Below are positions 34,331 to 46,129 of a stretch of DNA of 64,000 bases, in pieces. The stretch covers positions 2,735-66,734 of the forward strand of contig LUCM01011199.1 in the NCBI GenBank assembly GCA_008360955.1, written 5' to 3'. The DNA comes from Fasciolopsis buskii. Its lineage: Eukaryota > Platyhelminthes > Trematoda > Plagiorchiida > Fasciolidae. Under the pieces are notes generated by a model that was not told where the DNA came from, ran no database searches, and saw only the letters and a program-made list of their open reading frames with translations. The position numbers were made by a program, and so were the translations under genes. Each line of letters begins with the position of its first letter. The first letter of the stretch is position 1.

Positions 34331-35664
34331 GTTTTCTATCGTCCATTCCCACCATCTCCTGTGGTTAGTGACCGTTTATGTTGGTTTTCCATAGTCAACA
34401 TTCGTTCACGTAGTCAGTTAAATTATTCGGACCATCCTTGTTTAGCGGCTTTCTCGCTCAGCCTGTCGGTTGATGTAACTAGTGTAATGTCGCCGCATTT
34501 ATTCTGTCCTCCGTTCTGGATAGTAGATATGGTGATTCAGTATCCACTACCTTTGCATCCTCCTTTCTTTCATAAGATTCACCATATAGTTCTTCCGTTT
34601 TCACGCAGAATTCTCTCGCGTTCCTGTTCACTGACGCTTCTCACGCCTTTGTATCTTCTTATTCTCCGTTTGGCCGTTAAACTGAAATCCATGCTATATT
34701 TCTAATGATTCCAATCTATTTTAATTTTAACTTCTCTGAGGGAAAACCAAACGCGACGTGCATAATTAATCCTCCCTCTCCTGGCTTTTTTCTCATGTCC
34801 ATCACTGCAGGTGCCGTGTGAATCGCGAGCGACTTTACTCAGATGTTTCGGATCTTTGGGCGTGTGATCATATTCATAGGTCCTTTTTCAATTATTAGTA
34901 AAACATTATCAACGCTCGCGTCGATTATTATATCTGTGGCCGAAGTTCTGCACGCCAGATTATCCGTTAGACCGTAGCGATTTGTCGAGGCATGCATGAT
35001 CATCGCTGGTTTCAACATTTCACAAGCCAGTGCGTATGGTGTAGATAACCTAAACAATACTCCTCCATTTTAATTATAAATCCATATAGGTTATCTTCAT
35101 GCATCTCAGGAAATGAAAGAAATAGCGAAAATTTGTCGAGACAATAGTATAGTATGGTCATCTTATCTTCATCTGACTGGGACGAGTAATTCGCAGACAC
35201 TGCGAAAAATAAAAATGTGTAACTGGAGTTTCTCCATTCGTCCTCCAGTTGCGGTCGTAGGACTTTTGGCACCTCCTCCGACAACTTGTAGTAAACCCTA
35301 AAAGTAACAACAAATAAAGTTGGCTGCACAGTGAACTTTGGTAAATATTAGGATTCCCTTCGCTGAGACTTTTGCTACCAATCACTCATTCTCAAAATAA
35401 ATCCTATTTAACGTAGCCTACAAAGAAGTATGTTTGACCTGTTCGTGAAAGTAAAACTGTATGGATGATAAGTTAAGTGTTTGCTTTTCATTTTTAGACT
35501 ACTCTGCTCGACCAACGAAGGTCTCGCGCGTTCAGTTTCTAGTGATCTACCGTGTGTCCCGAATTAGCCGAAAACAATCACAGAATGCAAATAGATAATA
35601 GGAAGGGTTTTCATGCTTTCTCTCAGTATGCAACGTTAGGACGTCTCGGTCATCGCTTTAATCA

Positions 35665-35722
35665 TATACATATATATATATATATATATTGATGAGTGAA
35701 AAATATATATATATATATTAGT
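35665..35722. repeat. (TA)n microsatellite pair
   Basis: Two TA runs separated by TTGATGAGTGAAAA. They sit at the tail side of the tRNA-headed repeat. Confidence 0.75.
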
Positions 35723-35802
35723 AGTAGGAGACTGAATGTTTTCATGAAACAATTTACCACGTGATATCATCGTTCAACTCATCATTAAGAAACCATGGAA
35801 GC

Positions 35803-35938
35803 ACTGTACAGTTATTTCTTCCAGCTTGTTAGTAATCATCAGTGCACATCCACCGCGCCCGAACTGAGACGCTAACCCGGGACGAACGACTTTTTGAGTC
35901 GAACGCCTTAGCCATTACGCTACCGAGGAGGCTCTCAA
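35803..35938 (-). ncRNA. SINE-like repeat: tRNA-like head plus hammerhead-like core
   Basis: On the minus strand, 35938-35865 begins CCTCGGTAGCGTAATGGCTA, an A-box/D-arm-like stretch. Next come CGACT/AGTCG as an anticodon-stem-like hairpin and a diverged B box (CCGGGTTAGCGTC). Directly after it come GGTGGATGTGCA, CTGATGA (35842-35836), a short spacer with CTAACAA, GAAA (35818-35815) and CTGTACAG (35811-35804). CTGATGA and GAAA are the two invariant single-stranded pieces of a hammerhead ribozyme, and trematode SINEs of the Sm-alpha type combine a Pol III promoter with such a ribozyme. I could not place a proper cleavage site or a full helix I here, so activity is unproven. Confidence 0.4.
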
Positions 35939-36099
35939 TCATTTGTTGAAGTTCATCACATGATGTTGTACCTATCTGTCACTGATTTGCACGGCCACAG
36001 ACCGCTAGCTCACAGCAATCGACCCTTGCTGATAGATTATTTCTCTGCAGGTAGCCTAAGTACGACGAAGGCTTTGGACATGACCTACAGAGCTTAGCT

Positions 36100-36180
36100 A
36101 CTCGTTCGTGGATATGCACTGCTGATGATTCCTAACAAACCGGATGAAAGCGCTGTACAGTGCTTCCATGGTTTCATAGT
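36100..36180 (+). ncRNA. Second hammerhead-like core, opposite orientation
   Basis: CTGATGA at 36122-36128 is followed by TTCCTAACAAACCGGAT, whose ends can pair over three bases. Then come GAAA (36146-36149) and CTGTACAG (36153-36160). The surrounding bases (GTGGATATGCACTG before, TGCTTCCATGGTTTC after) match the minus-strand unit at 35803-35850. The two units therefore form an inverted pair about 300 bases apart. The left-hand version has equivalents at 31660-31740 and 32000-32050. Confidence 0.35.
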
Positions 36181-36801
36181 GATGAGTTGAACGATGATAT
36201 CACTACTTCGTCAGACCTCTACCCATTGATTTTCCAAACATTATTGGTTTGAGATAGCCATCTCGTTTAGCGCGTTTGAGCCATGAAGACGCAGTACGTT
36301 AAATCACGTCAAAGTACAGTCTCGTTGTAGCATATTAGATACAAAATTGTCCTCTTGACCCCTCAAGACGATACCGGCGAAAGGTGCGCCCGTTGAATAG
36401 TCAAATTCAATGCAGAACAGAAGCGAACTCGTTTGTTCCCAAAACTAGAGACATTGTTGGTGATCAAGCAAACACAAGTTAATTGAGTTATTAGATCCAC
36501 CGCTGTTACACTTTTTCCTGAATGGTCCAACAAGGAATCATGCGACATGGGGTAACTCAAATTTCAGTGAACATACGAAAAGTTTTTCTACAAAATAACT
36601 GATGCTTTTGGAATTCTCTGTTTTGTTGTTAGCAATAGGCCCCGTATCCAGCTCCTCTTGTTTTTTCGTCCGCGCGTTCAAGCTTCGTTGATTGGTTTCG
36701 TTCTTTGCCTCTTTCCTAATTAATGTTCGGTAACTTGCTTTATATGTAAATACTAATTTTTCGGATGGCTTTCGATAAGTAGGTTTTCAGACCGTTAGGA
36801 T

Positions 36802-36955
36802 TGTTCATCGTCATCATCGTTCAGTGTTAAACAGCAAGGCAAGCCTCACTGATCGCTGCCTTTCCCCAGAGTTACACGTTTATATAAGGGGAGTAAATAT
36901 CAAAGGGGAATAGGGAGTGGACCTACACAGGTGGGAAAAGATAAGATGCTGCTTC
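36802..36955 (-). mobile_element. RTE 3'-terminal fragment
   Basis: CATCGTCATCATCGTTCAGT followed by GTTAAACAGCAAGGC, and then the 3' UTR-like sequence through GGGAAAAGATAAGATGC, match 54265-54410. The copy stops after about 150 bases, as expected for 5' truncation during target-primed reverse transcription. The equivalent in the left version is near 32716. Confidence 0.7.
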
Positions 36956-37130
36956 AGCATCATTATTGCTTAATAGAAGGAAAATATCGCACATAAAACG
37001 TTCGTTTAGTATGAATTGTCGCATGTGGCAATGATGTATATGCTGCATTAGTTTTTGAGCCATCCCAACCGAGGACAGCTCTCATCACCAACAAGTCAAC
37101 CAGGAATGCGAGACACCAGCCGATACCAAA

Positions 37131-38370
37131 ACCAATGTCAAGTTTTTAGTATAAATCATTCCGTATGCCTACAGATATACGTGCATACTTATACACTTAT
37201 ATTTATATTTAATCAGCAGTATGTGGAGGAATAAACACGGATCTCCGGAAGCACTGCAAGAGCAACCGGCAATCGGAGTTGTGGTTGAGAGAATAGATTT
37301 TCGATCCATCCTCATTTCTATGGAACAAACAGCCTTGTCCAGTATGTGCCACATGTTTTCGATCAAACGATGCTTTGGAATTTAATCAGAGTAAGAGAAA
37401 GCAGGAAATGATGAAATCAGCAAGTATCCAGGCTCCTCGCCTTTGATGTGCGTACGATGTCGATAAGCATCACCCGATCAGTCGCCGACTCACAGTTTAA
37501 TGCACTCTCAGTCTTGGTCTGAGTCCTATTCGAGACTCAGAACGAGGCCGTATACTACTTGGCGCATCTTTGGGTTGCGGACAAACAAACAATCACCAAA
37601 ATTGGTGGTTCTTAGGTAAGATGGGCACATTTTCGCGACTGCGATCAGCCTGTGGCAGTGTCAAGGGCGTGGTAGACTTTCAGTTGGCAACCGTTCTCCC
37701 TAAAAAATTCCAGGGGTATGCCGGTCGCACTGTGGCGTGTGGCCCGTTGACAAAATAAGGCCATCTCCCCCTGTCCTTTTCAACTGATTCGACTAGATTT
37801 TCTATTGGGGGCGCATAAACCGATCAACCGACGACCAGCTAGTTTAAAATGACTAATATCTTTCCAAGCGCGCTTGGTTGCGCAAATGTTAGGGCTGCAC
37901 CCCCGATTGAAGGGGCCTACTGTCATACGATAAATTAACTCACAACGCAAACAGCCCAAAACCTGTTTAATGTTACAGCGCACGTTTCGCTTATTTCGCT
38001 CGATCGCAAAGTTAAGGTGCTCACTTTTCCACTTTGTGTTTTCATATTGATCACGAATCTGAGTCTACGGAACTGGTGGTATTATCGCTGGAAGAAATTC
38101 TGTTCCTTTACCTCCCACGTCAACTTTCAACTGGCATCTTACCGGGTTTGCTTCCGTCGGCCGATGCACTTTTTCTGCCTTGGAGCCGTTTTTAACCAAT
38201 CGTATCTTATATGCGATCACTGAAACTTATAGGATAGCGGACTTGTTTAGCTCATACACCGGAGACTCCAGCCGCCCATGTGTCGTATTCAGACGAGTTG
38301 CATTTAAGATTGTCCAACTCCGTCATTTGAATGTCATCACCAACCACTCCTTTGATATAGTTTCATCCAT
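37131..38370. other. Unassigned stretch
   Basis: No recognisable gene. The open frames on either strand are below 70 codons. Confidence 0.4.
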
Positions 38371-38379
38371 TCAGTTCTG

Positions 38380-40720
38380 AGAATCCCGAGGCTACAGCTT
38401 CTGGTTTTGGTGGCGTTGACGTGGCTCTCGATGAGAGGGCTGATGCTGCACTGCTTGATTGAATTTTAGTCGACGACCGAGTATGCACATTGAGACCTAG
38501 AGGTTCGCCCAAAGTAAATATTCGTTGCTGCGAGAGATGCAAGTTTCTCGTCTCCGTTTGCGCACCCACAGATTGCGGTCCAAATGCAATCCAGGATACT
38601 TCCTTTAACAATACGCAAGATCTTTTAAGATTATCAGAGCGGGGTGACACCGTGATTTCAGTAGTAGGCATAAGTGCCTACGTTACCTCGGTTGTTTTTG
38701 GACAAGAGCATTAAGGAGACCCTAATTGTCTCCATTCTTGTCGTTAAGCAAATGGGAAACAATTGTTGACCGTGTGTTATGATTATCGATCGTTTCTCGT
38801 TAGTATGGTCTTCAGATGCCCCAATTTTCGACACGCCGCCTAACGTCCCCCCTGTCCGAGTCCAATGATGGACCCAGGTTGACATCAATGGTACTAGCTT
38901 CAATTGGTGAGGCTGTTTCTAAGATTGCCAGGCATATTGGAGCACTTCTCTAGATTTGAACCACGCTTTAGTCGGCATCGAGTTGCCCATGTGCTTTGAT
39001 GGACGTCCGAGATGCACTTTGCAGCAGCGGTTGGACTACGATAAGTTCACTGACCCTACTCGCCTATGATTTTGCCGAAATGCGCAAGCTGAATAGCCAG
39101 AATCGCTCGTGCCTAATAACAACAACTGATCGCTGGCATTCTGCTGGCCTAATGTGTTGCCACCTGATTCATCATGTCTTGGTGTCCTGGATTTCCACCG
39201 ATTCTCTTCGGCTTCTTGATGAACGCCAATCTTTCCTGGCTATTGGTGGGCAGGACTAATCCCGGCTTGACCCGAGACGAGAACTCAACGCAAGCTTATG
39301 CAGGGGTCACAGATGTAATGGTCTCCACGGGTTTCGGAGATGTGATATGCTTTCTTGGTGGGAATTTCTCGCAAGCTGTTTCACCTGATCTGTGAAGTTT
39401 ATGGTTCTGCTTTTCACAATTTAGGACGACTTCTAGCACGCTATTTGGAGCACTTCGAGGCACAGTTTAGCTGACTTCGAGCCTTGGGCCCTCTCACGAT
39501 TAATACGACACAACTCCTTGGCTCGTTTCAACATGTACATTTTCTGTGTTGGAAACCTATAAATTTAGACATCATAAATTGCTAAGATCCGATGGCCTTT
39601 CCCCAGCTGTTTTTAGAGATGGAGGGATGAAACTCCTAGGATAACTCCAACTTTTATTCCCGAAGGTTTGGTGTTGCGAGGAGTTCCTTCCTCGACAAGT
39701 GAAGTCGATTGTTATCCTCATGTTTAAGAAGCGCCCGGACACAAAGATGTTAAGCTGTTTCTGATTGTGTCAAGGCTGCCAGCGTCACTCGTTCTTTTCA
39801 GGTTGTACAAGGTGCGCGTAGAGGAAAGTCGCGAGAAACAAGCCGGGTTTTACGTCGGTTGTGGGTAGGTTGTCCCAGTCTTCACCTTTCGACAGCTGTT
39901 AAAGCGCCGTTTTGTTTCCCATCGGACAAGAATCATTGTTCTTTTGCATTCATACAACTTTGTATTCTGTCGCTAGTCTTATACTATAGTTTTTTGCAGC
40001 GGTATGGAGCACCTAAGAAGTACTTGTCATGCTTCAGGCTGGGTTAGCGCTAATGTATAGCCTTCGCTACCTTTCGTTTTCTCCAGTGAACTACGACAAC
40101 GCTGTCCTATGTCCCCGTTTGTTGTCAACTTTGTCATCAAGTATGTTCTATGATGCCCTTTTATGACCTAGTTTTTGGCGACATCGTGCTGCTTCCAACG
40201 AGTACAGTTATTGATTCAATATATGCCACGGATGTCGCCCTGCTGAGTGATAATGCACGAGCCGTTCAGCACTCGTTCGACGGCTTGGCGATTGAGGTGA
40301 CTGGGTAGGGTGTGTGCTTTGTACGTTCGAAGTGCAGCCGCTTATCCCTGAATTCATTTTTTTGTGGTTAATGGTTGGAATAGTCGATGCCTCCAAATAC
40401 TTGGAGGGGTCAGTTACAGCTGGTAGAGGTAATGGAATATAGATAACATCGCTAACATTGTAATTCAGAATAGCCTACGAGACTTTTAGCGCCACTCCGA
40501 TATTCTGCCTTCGAGAGGGTTTTACAATCCCACGGTTCTTATTGTTCCTTACAGCTGGAATCCTTGGTCTCTCCAAGTTCATGTTATTACTTCGAGGCTT
40601 GACTACCTAGCAGTAGCCGTCCACCATAATTTGTGAGTTGCATGTCTTAATCGGTTGTCATGCAAAATAGTCAGGACCGCGCTGCCCGGTGCATCGAAGG
40701 AAGTGCGTAGTCGTAAGTAT
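38380..40720 (+). mobile_element. RTE-type remnant, EEP and RT
   Basis: EEP scraps come first: VALDERADAALLD near 38410, then RPRGSPKVNIRC and VCAPTDCGPNAIQD, the latter like the SAYAPTDCS block of the better copy at 55783-56715. The RT follows from about 39590 (LSPAVFRDGGMKLLG, IVILMFKKRPDTK). Its catalytic region at 40200-40280 reads SIYATDVALLSDNARAVQHS, where YADD has become YATD. A post-palm motif GVCFVRSKCS follows. Stops occur throughout. It resembles the minus-strand copy at 4640-7060 in its post-palm SKC motif. Confidence 0.7.
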
Positions 40721-40929
40721 CCTTCTGCTAAGAGTTTCGTCTCCTTTATTCAACCTTTATCTCATATCCTCAGCTGTCTCTCTTTGCCCCTCTATCCACG
40801 CATGATTCCCCCCACTGAGCATATACACGATACTTGAAACGGTTTGTTGTCAAATAGTGTTACAAGTGGTTTCCATTCTGAAAGTTCACACTTTCTCAAG
40901 TCTCGTCAACCTCTGAATCTGGGCTCCTT

Positions 40930-42330
40930 CAGTGTTGCGCACTCTCGTGCAGGCTGGCCAACAGGTATGTTTAGCCATCACAATGGATTCACTGGCAATT
41001 GGTATCAGTGAAACGCGAATTCAGTATTCCAGTAGTTTAACTGAACTAACTGCGCCTAATGTTTCGTCAAGGTATTTCCTACGTACCGCAGGATACGAAG
41101 GAGCTCAAGCTGTGGGTCAACGTGGTATAGGAATAATCTAGTTTTAATGCGATTTTTGCTGTAAGTCAATGACCATCGACGCAGACCGCAAACCGGATTG
41201 ATCCTAGAACGTCTGTTTGATTTGGACGTTCTTACTAGTTATGAACCAAAACTATAAGACGAGCTTAGAACCCGACGAGGAGTGGGGTCAAACCAAGGAG
41301 GCAATGTATTTGGCAATACTTTTCGCCTGTTGGCCTAGGTCCATCGTTCGTCGAAGACTGGATCTCGCCTAATGTAGAAAAAGCAATAGATCGCTAACTC
41401 TAAGGAAGTTTAAGGAAGATGCGACGACATTTACATCTTCATTTGGCAGTTAGCCTTAAGAAAACTGGTACTTTAAGAAGTGCTTCCAGTTATAGATAAA
41501 GACTGTTGAATATTATGCCATTCCGGTGGTTGTCGAACTCCGGTCAATGTTACTGTGTGCGATGGGAACGACACGCCCATCAGTGTGTGACAGCAAACAC
41601 TGGGCCGTCGGGCTGATCACTTCAAGGAGCAGTTTAGTTGGCTATTTGCTTATATAGTTACTCCGACGGCCACAACTGCGAATCCATTGGGGATGTCTCT
41701 GTATCCCTGAACATGTGTTTTAGTGGAGTCGCATATACGACTCTTGAAGCGGAGAAAATCTGCCGGTCCTGAAGAACTACCCTCAGTTCTGGATGAAAGG
41801 ACTTTTATATTTGGGGGAGCGTATTTTGTCATCCTGTACTGAGTCAGTGATTTCACTCACCTTCGAATAGAGAACACGCGGCCTCTTTGACAGTCATCGT
41901 GGACTCCATTTAATTCCGATAGCTTGGATAATCCCGCCACGTCTGTCTAAGAATCACAAAGGAAAACTCCGTGAACAACAGGCTGGAGATCGTCCGGGTC
42001 GAGGCTTCAGCGACCAGATTTTCACTCTTCGGCAGTTACTCCAAATGAGCCACACGTACTGCCGTCCTACGGTCGTAGTTTTTCTAGACTTGGAAGAACC
42101 CCTCGACTCAGCGGACCGGACAGCGTTATTCACCGGAAGGACGTATTAGAAAAGTTTGTGAACCTACCGTGGGCATTGCAATTGCATACTTATGGTGCCT
42201 GAGTTTTTATGGTAATCTGTGAAGCGCTTTTGAAATGATTAACGGTGTTCAATATGGCTACTCCACCCCTCCACTGCTGTTTAAATTTGTTTTGGTCGAG
42301 ATAATCAGTGGTCATGGAGCTCAACACCAA
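40930..42330 (+). mobile_element. RTE-type remnant with an internal deletion
   Basis: The endonuclease start (LRTLVQAGQQVCLAITMDSL, APNVSSRYFLRTAGYEGAQA) closely resembles 56715-56480 on the opposite strand. At about 41140 it jumps from VGQRGIGII straight to the end of the EEP and the linker. The RT continues in broken frames to 42330, including a fragment equivalent to RPGRGCIDQIFTLRQ near 41990-42030. The palm is only partly recognisable and the YADD region is missing. Confidence 0.75.
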
Positions 42331-42339
42331 TTTTAGTAA

Positions 42340-44002
42340 TAGTACTTTTCTTTACTCTCATTTATTATTATTTCATAATGTTTTCCTCATTACCACTGTA
42401 TCTTTTACTTGCCAAAACCAAGCGGTTCATAAAAGTCCACACATAATGGACCTCGTTAGCTGATTGTCCTCGTCTAGCGGCCTCATTATATATTCTTTGA
42501 TCTTCACATCGAATGCCACCCATCCGCGAATTAAGGTCCCTGGCTGATTCCGTACTTGCCTTTGTGGTTGCAGGCGAACAGCTTCCAAATCCTTGCGTTG
42601 TTCCACTGACGGCAAAGGAATTTCCCAGTCAGTCCTGTTCTTCTGTATATAATCATGCTTCAATTCTGTATGATCTATCGCACCGAAGAAAAGTGGCCTC
42701 ACACATTTGACATCCGCACTTAGCCTTTCCTTGCAATAATTGTTCTATCAAGCTGCAGGAGAAGATAATCGTAACCGATTAGGGGCGCTCAAAGATATGG
42801 GTCAAAATCAAATTTAATGGTGCTCTTGGTGTATTGCCTGCCAGCAAAACTCGTGCCCCGTAAATATAGCTTCGAAAGCAACGTGAACATAAAAAGACTT
42901 GTTTCCCAAGTTTTATTGATTTTCCCTCGTGCGACCAGCTTCTGTATAGTTCTGGTATATATATATATATGCATATATATATATATATATATATCTTCAA
43001 CGCACTCAGCAACCAGCAACAGCGACGGGTGCATCTCCGTCTTTATGTGTCGCGCCATGCTATGTCTTTTCACATGTGCCCGCTTAGCCGTCGTAGACTA
43101 ATCAGAACTTTTTGTTTCGTGCTTCAATGAATAGGCGGTTTGCAATGATCATATCATCCACGAAAACTAAATCAATAAAATCATTAGCCACTCAGCGACA
43201 GATTGAACGGACATATGGTGTCAGTCTGGACAGCTGATTTAGAGTTATTTATAACGCTATAGAGGACAGTACTCAAATGTGCGGGACGATAGTCATTCTC
43301 AATTGCAAATCTAATACGTGCCATAATTGTAAATGAGTTGTCAAAGTTGGTAATCGGATAGTGACGTTCTTCTATTCATATCCACGTGCGTGACATCACA
43401 CCGTTCAAACAAATAACTCAGTGCTTCCTATCGATTGTTTCACGGACTATGTGAACAGTCATAGACTCCAACATGCAGGGTTACCAGTGTAGTAAATCCG
43501 GCTCGGATACATCGTGCGAACTTATCTCTTTTTTTCCAGTGAATGCTGTTTATTAGTCCCACTTTGTTCGAAGCTTAAAGTTAACATTATTTATCCCCTC
43601 AATAATTCCCACAACGTCATACTCCGGATGCGAATCACAGCCAATGTACTCCGTTGTGTGATAGATGCATGTTCAGATTCCAAACAAAATGTCCAATTCG
43701 TCGATCAGTGCGATGAAAAAAACAGCCCGTCAGGTTAGTGTGTTTTGTCCTCAAATTTTTCCAGCTGTAAGACCTTCAATAGATTTTTTGGTGAGTTATG
43801 CCTTACCTTCACTTGCTATTCGGCGGAGAATCCGTATTTAAAACCAAACTGCAGTATTTCCCTCATCATTAACCTTCTTGAATTCGGCCACATTTCTCCT
43901 GGGTTTGTTCTCTGAGGCTGTAGTTTCACCATATACCAGCGCCAGTTCAGGTCACTTCAATTTGGACATCCATTTACCATGCATCAACGTGCTGTTGTTG
44001 TG
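42340..44002. other. Unassigned stretch with an AT microsatellite
   Basis: No recognised gene. A 91-codon minus-strand frame at 42702-42427 has no family I can name. The AT run at 42956-42994 is listed separately. Confidence 0.4.
42956..42994. repeat. (AT)n microsatellite
   Basis: AT dinucleotide run with one GC interruption, visible directly. Confidence 0.85.
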
Positions 44003-44963
44003 GTCTTCCACCATATTCTACCAACACTACGAACACAACGGTATTCAAACACCAAAAGTCTCCGCATATCTTCTGATCTCAACGATCATGTTTCGGAGCC
44101 GTAGAGCAATGGTGACCTAACTGGTGCCATGCATGCTTGAACTTTGATCGATAGCCAGATGTCAAGCCGACCCCAAAGGTGCCTCAAATTAGCGAATTCC
44201 AATCAGACTTTCTGTATCCACAAAGAACACCAGGTGAGATACAACCATCCAAATAAATAAATCTATCCGCCTCATCCGGTTGCTCCTCTGCAAGAACAAG
44301 ATTCGGCTTTGAGCCAATCCAACCCTGCAACAACAAAACACATAGCAAACATACTTGCACTAACATCCAGACGATCGAGAAAAACTTGCAACTTACTTGG
44401 GTCTTCACTCAGCAGCACAATATCAAACAATTCCTTATCTGAGCAAATATCAGTACCACTATTATCACACAAGGATAGGGCAACCTCTATGACTATTTCG
44501 ATAAAAAATTGAAGAGAGAAAGGGAAAGGGGGTAACCTTAACAAACACCACTTCTCATGGTGAATTCGGATGAAACATCACCGTAAGCACAGATTCGGTC
44601 TTGGCTGTTCGTGTTGAGAGATTGGATAAGTGATATGAATTTAACTGGCACATCCTTGAACGACAGGCAGTGCCAAAGAACTGCACGATCGACCGAGTCA
44701 AATGCCGCTTCAAATCAAGAACGATAGATATTGTGGGTCTACAAAATATGTATTTGTATTTTATGATCTGTCGAAACGTGAGAAATTGTTCAATACGAAC
44801 CCAACCCAGACGGAACCGGCTTGGTTCTCATGCGTACAACTTTCGCGAGCAATATATAATCAGTGGACGATAATGCCGAAGAGCAGTTTGGATGGGATGC
44901 TTAGTGTAATCTAATTCCCTCCATGGTTATCACATGAGGATCTATCACGTTTCTTGCAAGTCG
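44003..44963 (-). repeat. 961-bp inverted repeat, arm 2
   Basis: Reverse complement of 2757-3717, with equal length and about eight transitions. The centre-to-centre distance is about 41 kb. Confidence 0.85.
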
Positions 44964-45200
44964 TTGCAATCGTCGATTCATGCCGAGGCCTCTCTCCTCT
45001 GAAGTTTTGTTAACTCTTCGCCACCACCCTTGGAGAAGGATGATAGCAGTTCATCTGATCGAGTTGCCTTATACCTTTTAATAAGACGTATTCCTCTCAT
45101 CAGCTCCATTTCTGTGGAGAAGCTGATATCCGCCTGCCTTGGTTCATTTGCAGGCATAAATGGAATGGCCAGTCTGGCTTTTAACCATTTGAACGCACAT
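44003..45200 (-). mobile_element. RTE-type remnant, minus strand, including inverted-repeat arm 2
   Basis: 44544-44272 on the minus strand encodes the same RT palm piece as 3176-3448, with DICSDKELFDIVLLSEDPSK (S to L at one position). Upstream, 44964-45100 is homologous to 2610-2670 but less alike (AACTGCTATCATCCTTCTCC shared). The remnant ends abruptly at 44003, inside what would be the C-terminal region. It is inactive. Confidence 0.8.
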
Positions 45201-45226
45201 TCTCGCTGCTAATGTTAGTAGCTGTG

Positions 45227-46125
45227 TCACAGGTTCGCCACTTCCGATGTCTTCACCTTACCAGGATCACCACGGCCGGCTCTTAGAGCAGCCAGTCCAA
45301 CGAACATAGAATCAGGGAAATAGGCATCGAGGAAACTAGATCTGTCCTGGTATGGATCATCCGGAGCTTCTTTCAAAGCTAAGAACTCGTCGCAGTTGAC
45401 TTGGCGCATGACTAAGCTGTGAAGCTCTCTCATCTAAAATTCCTTGTCTTTGCCGGTTTCATTCGCTTCATTAGATACTTGGAGTGAATGATTTCATCGT
45501 CAGCGAAACGTTTGTTTATTCTCCAGCAAAAGCAGTTGAATGTACAGAAGACTGAGTCTTACGTGATGCCTGATGAAGCATTCTCGCGTGTGCTTTCCCA
45601 AGCTCGGTTAGCGTCCCATTGCCTTGCTTATTAGAATCTTGAATCAGAACATTCAGCTAAGGTCTGCAATAAGACCGCATTCTGCGATATTGGTAGCCAC
45701 AAGTTGGCGGTCTTCAAGAGTTAGAAGGGCACCCGAGTTTATCACGAGAAATGTTGTTCGTCAGATTTGTCCTTGTCCATCCTTTCTCTTCAAATCCACA
45801 GCTGAGATGATTATGTCAGGTTAGTTGCATTGACGTTTACTCAGACAGTGAACCATCTGATTAATGACATGCAGATCGGTTTGTGCTTTTGCGAAAAGAT
45901 TCATTTGTTGAAAATATTATCTAACCGTCTGAACAGTATTATTTATATGATTGAGATGGATTTTACGACCGCAGGGAATAAAATAGTGTTACCCATTCTA
46001 TATTGGCCCCAAGCAGGAATAATGGGACAAACTATTTATTTATTTATTTATTTATTTCCTCACTTTATTTTACTACGGATAACTCCTCGAAGATGATAAG
46101 CCGGCTTCATGAATTTCTGTGATCG
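45227..46125. other. Unassigned stretch
   Basis: A 68-codon minus-strand frame at 45433-45227 (VNCDEFLALKEAPDDPYQDR) looks protein-like but matches nothing I know. It could be upstream sequence of the adjacent RTE. (ATTT)n lies at about 46033-46058. Confidence 0.35.
46033..46058. repeat. (ATTT)n microsatellite
   Basis: Tetranucleotide run of about six units, visible directly. Confidence 0.8.
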
Positions 46126-46129
46126 CAGG

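Larger units (their letters stand above)
33072..37130. repeat. Repeat-rich segment, right version next to the gap
   Basis: Parallel to 28600-33046. It includes a minus-strand EEP-like RTE scrap near 33720-33860 (GCGCATGGTCGGATTCGACG, compare 55960-55990), AT runs at 35665-35720, a tRNA-like head at 35865-35938, and two hammerhead-like cores in opposite orientation. An RTE 3' terminus on the minus strand starts at 36802 (CATCGTCATCATCGTTCAGT). A perfect hairpin, AACCAAAGCCTTTGGTT, lies at 33411-33427. No host gene is seen. Confidence 0.75.

Noticed and set aside
28600..37130. CRISPR-like or satellite array suggested by recurring motifs
   Set aside because: The recurrences are two long parallel versions of one segment, not short evenly spaced repeats with unique spacers.
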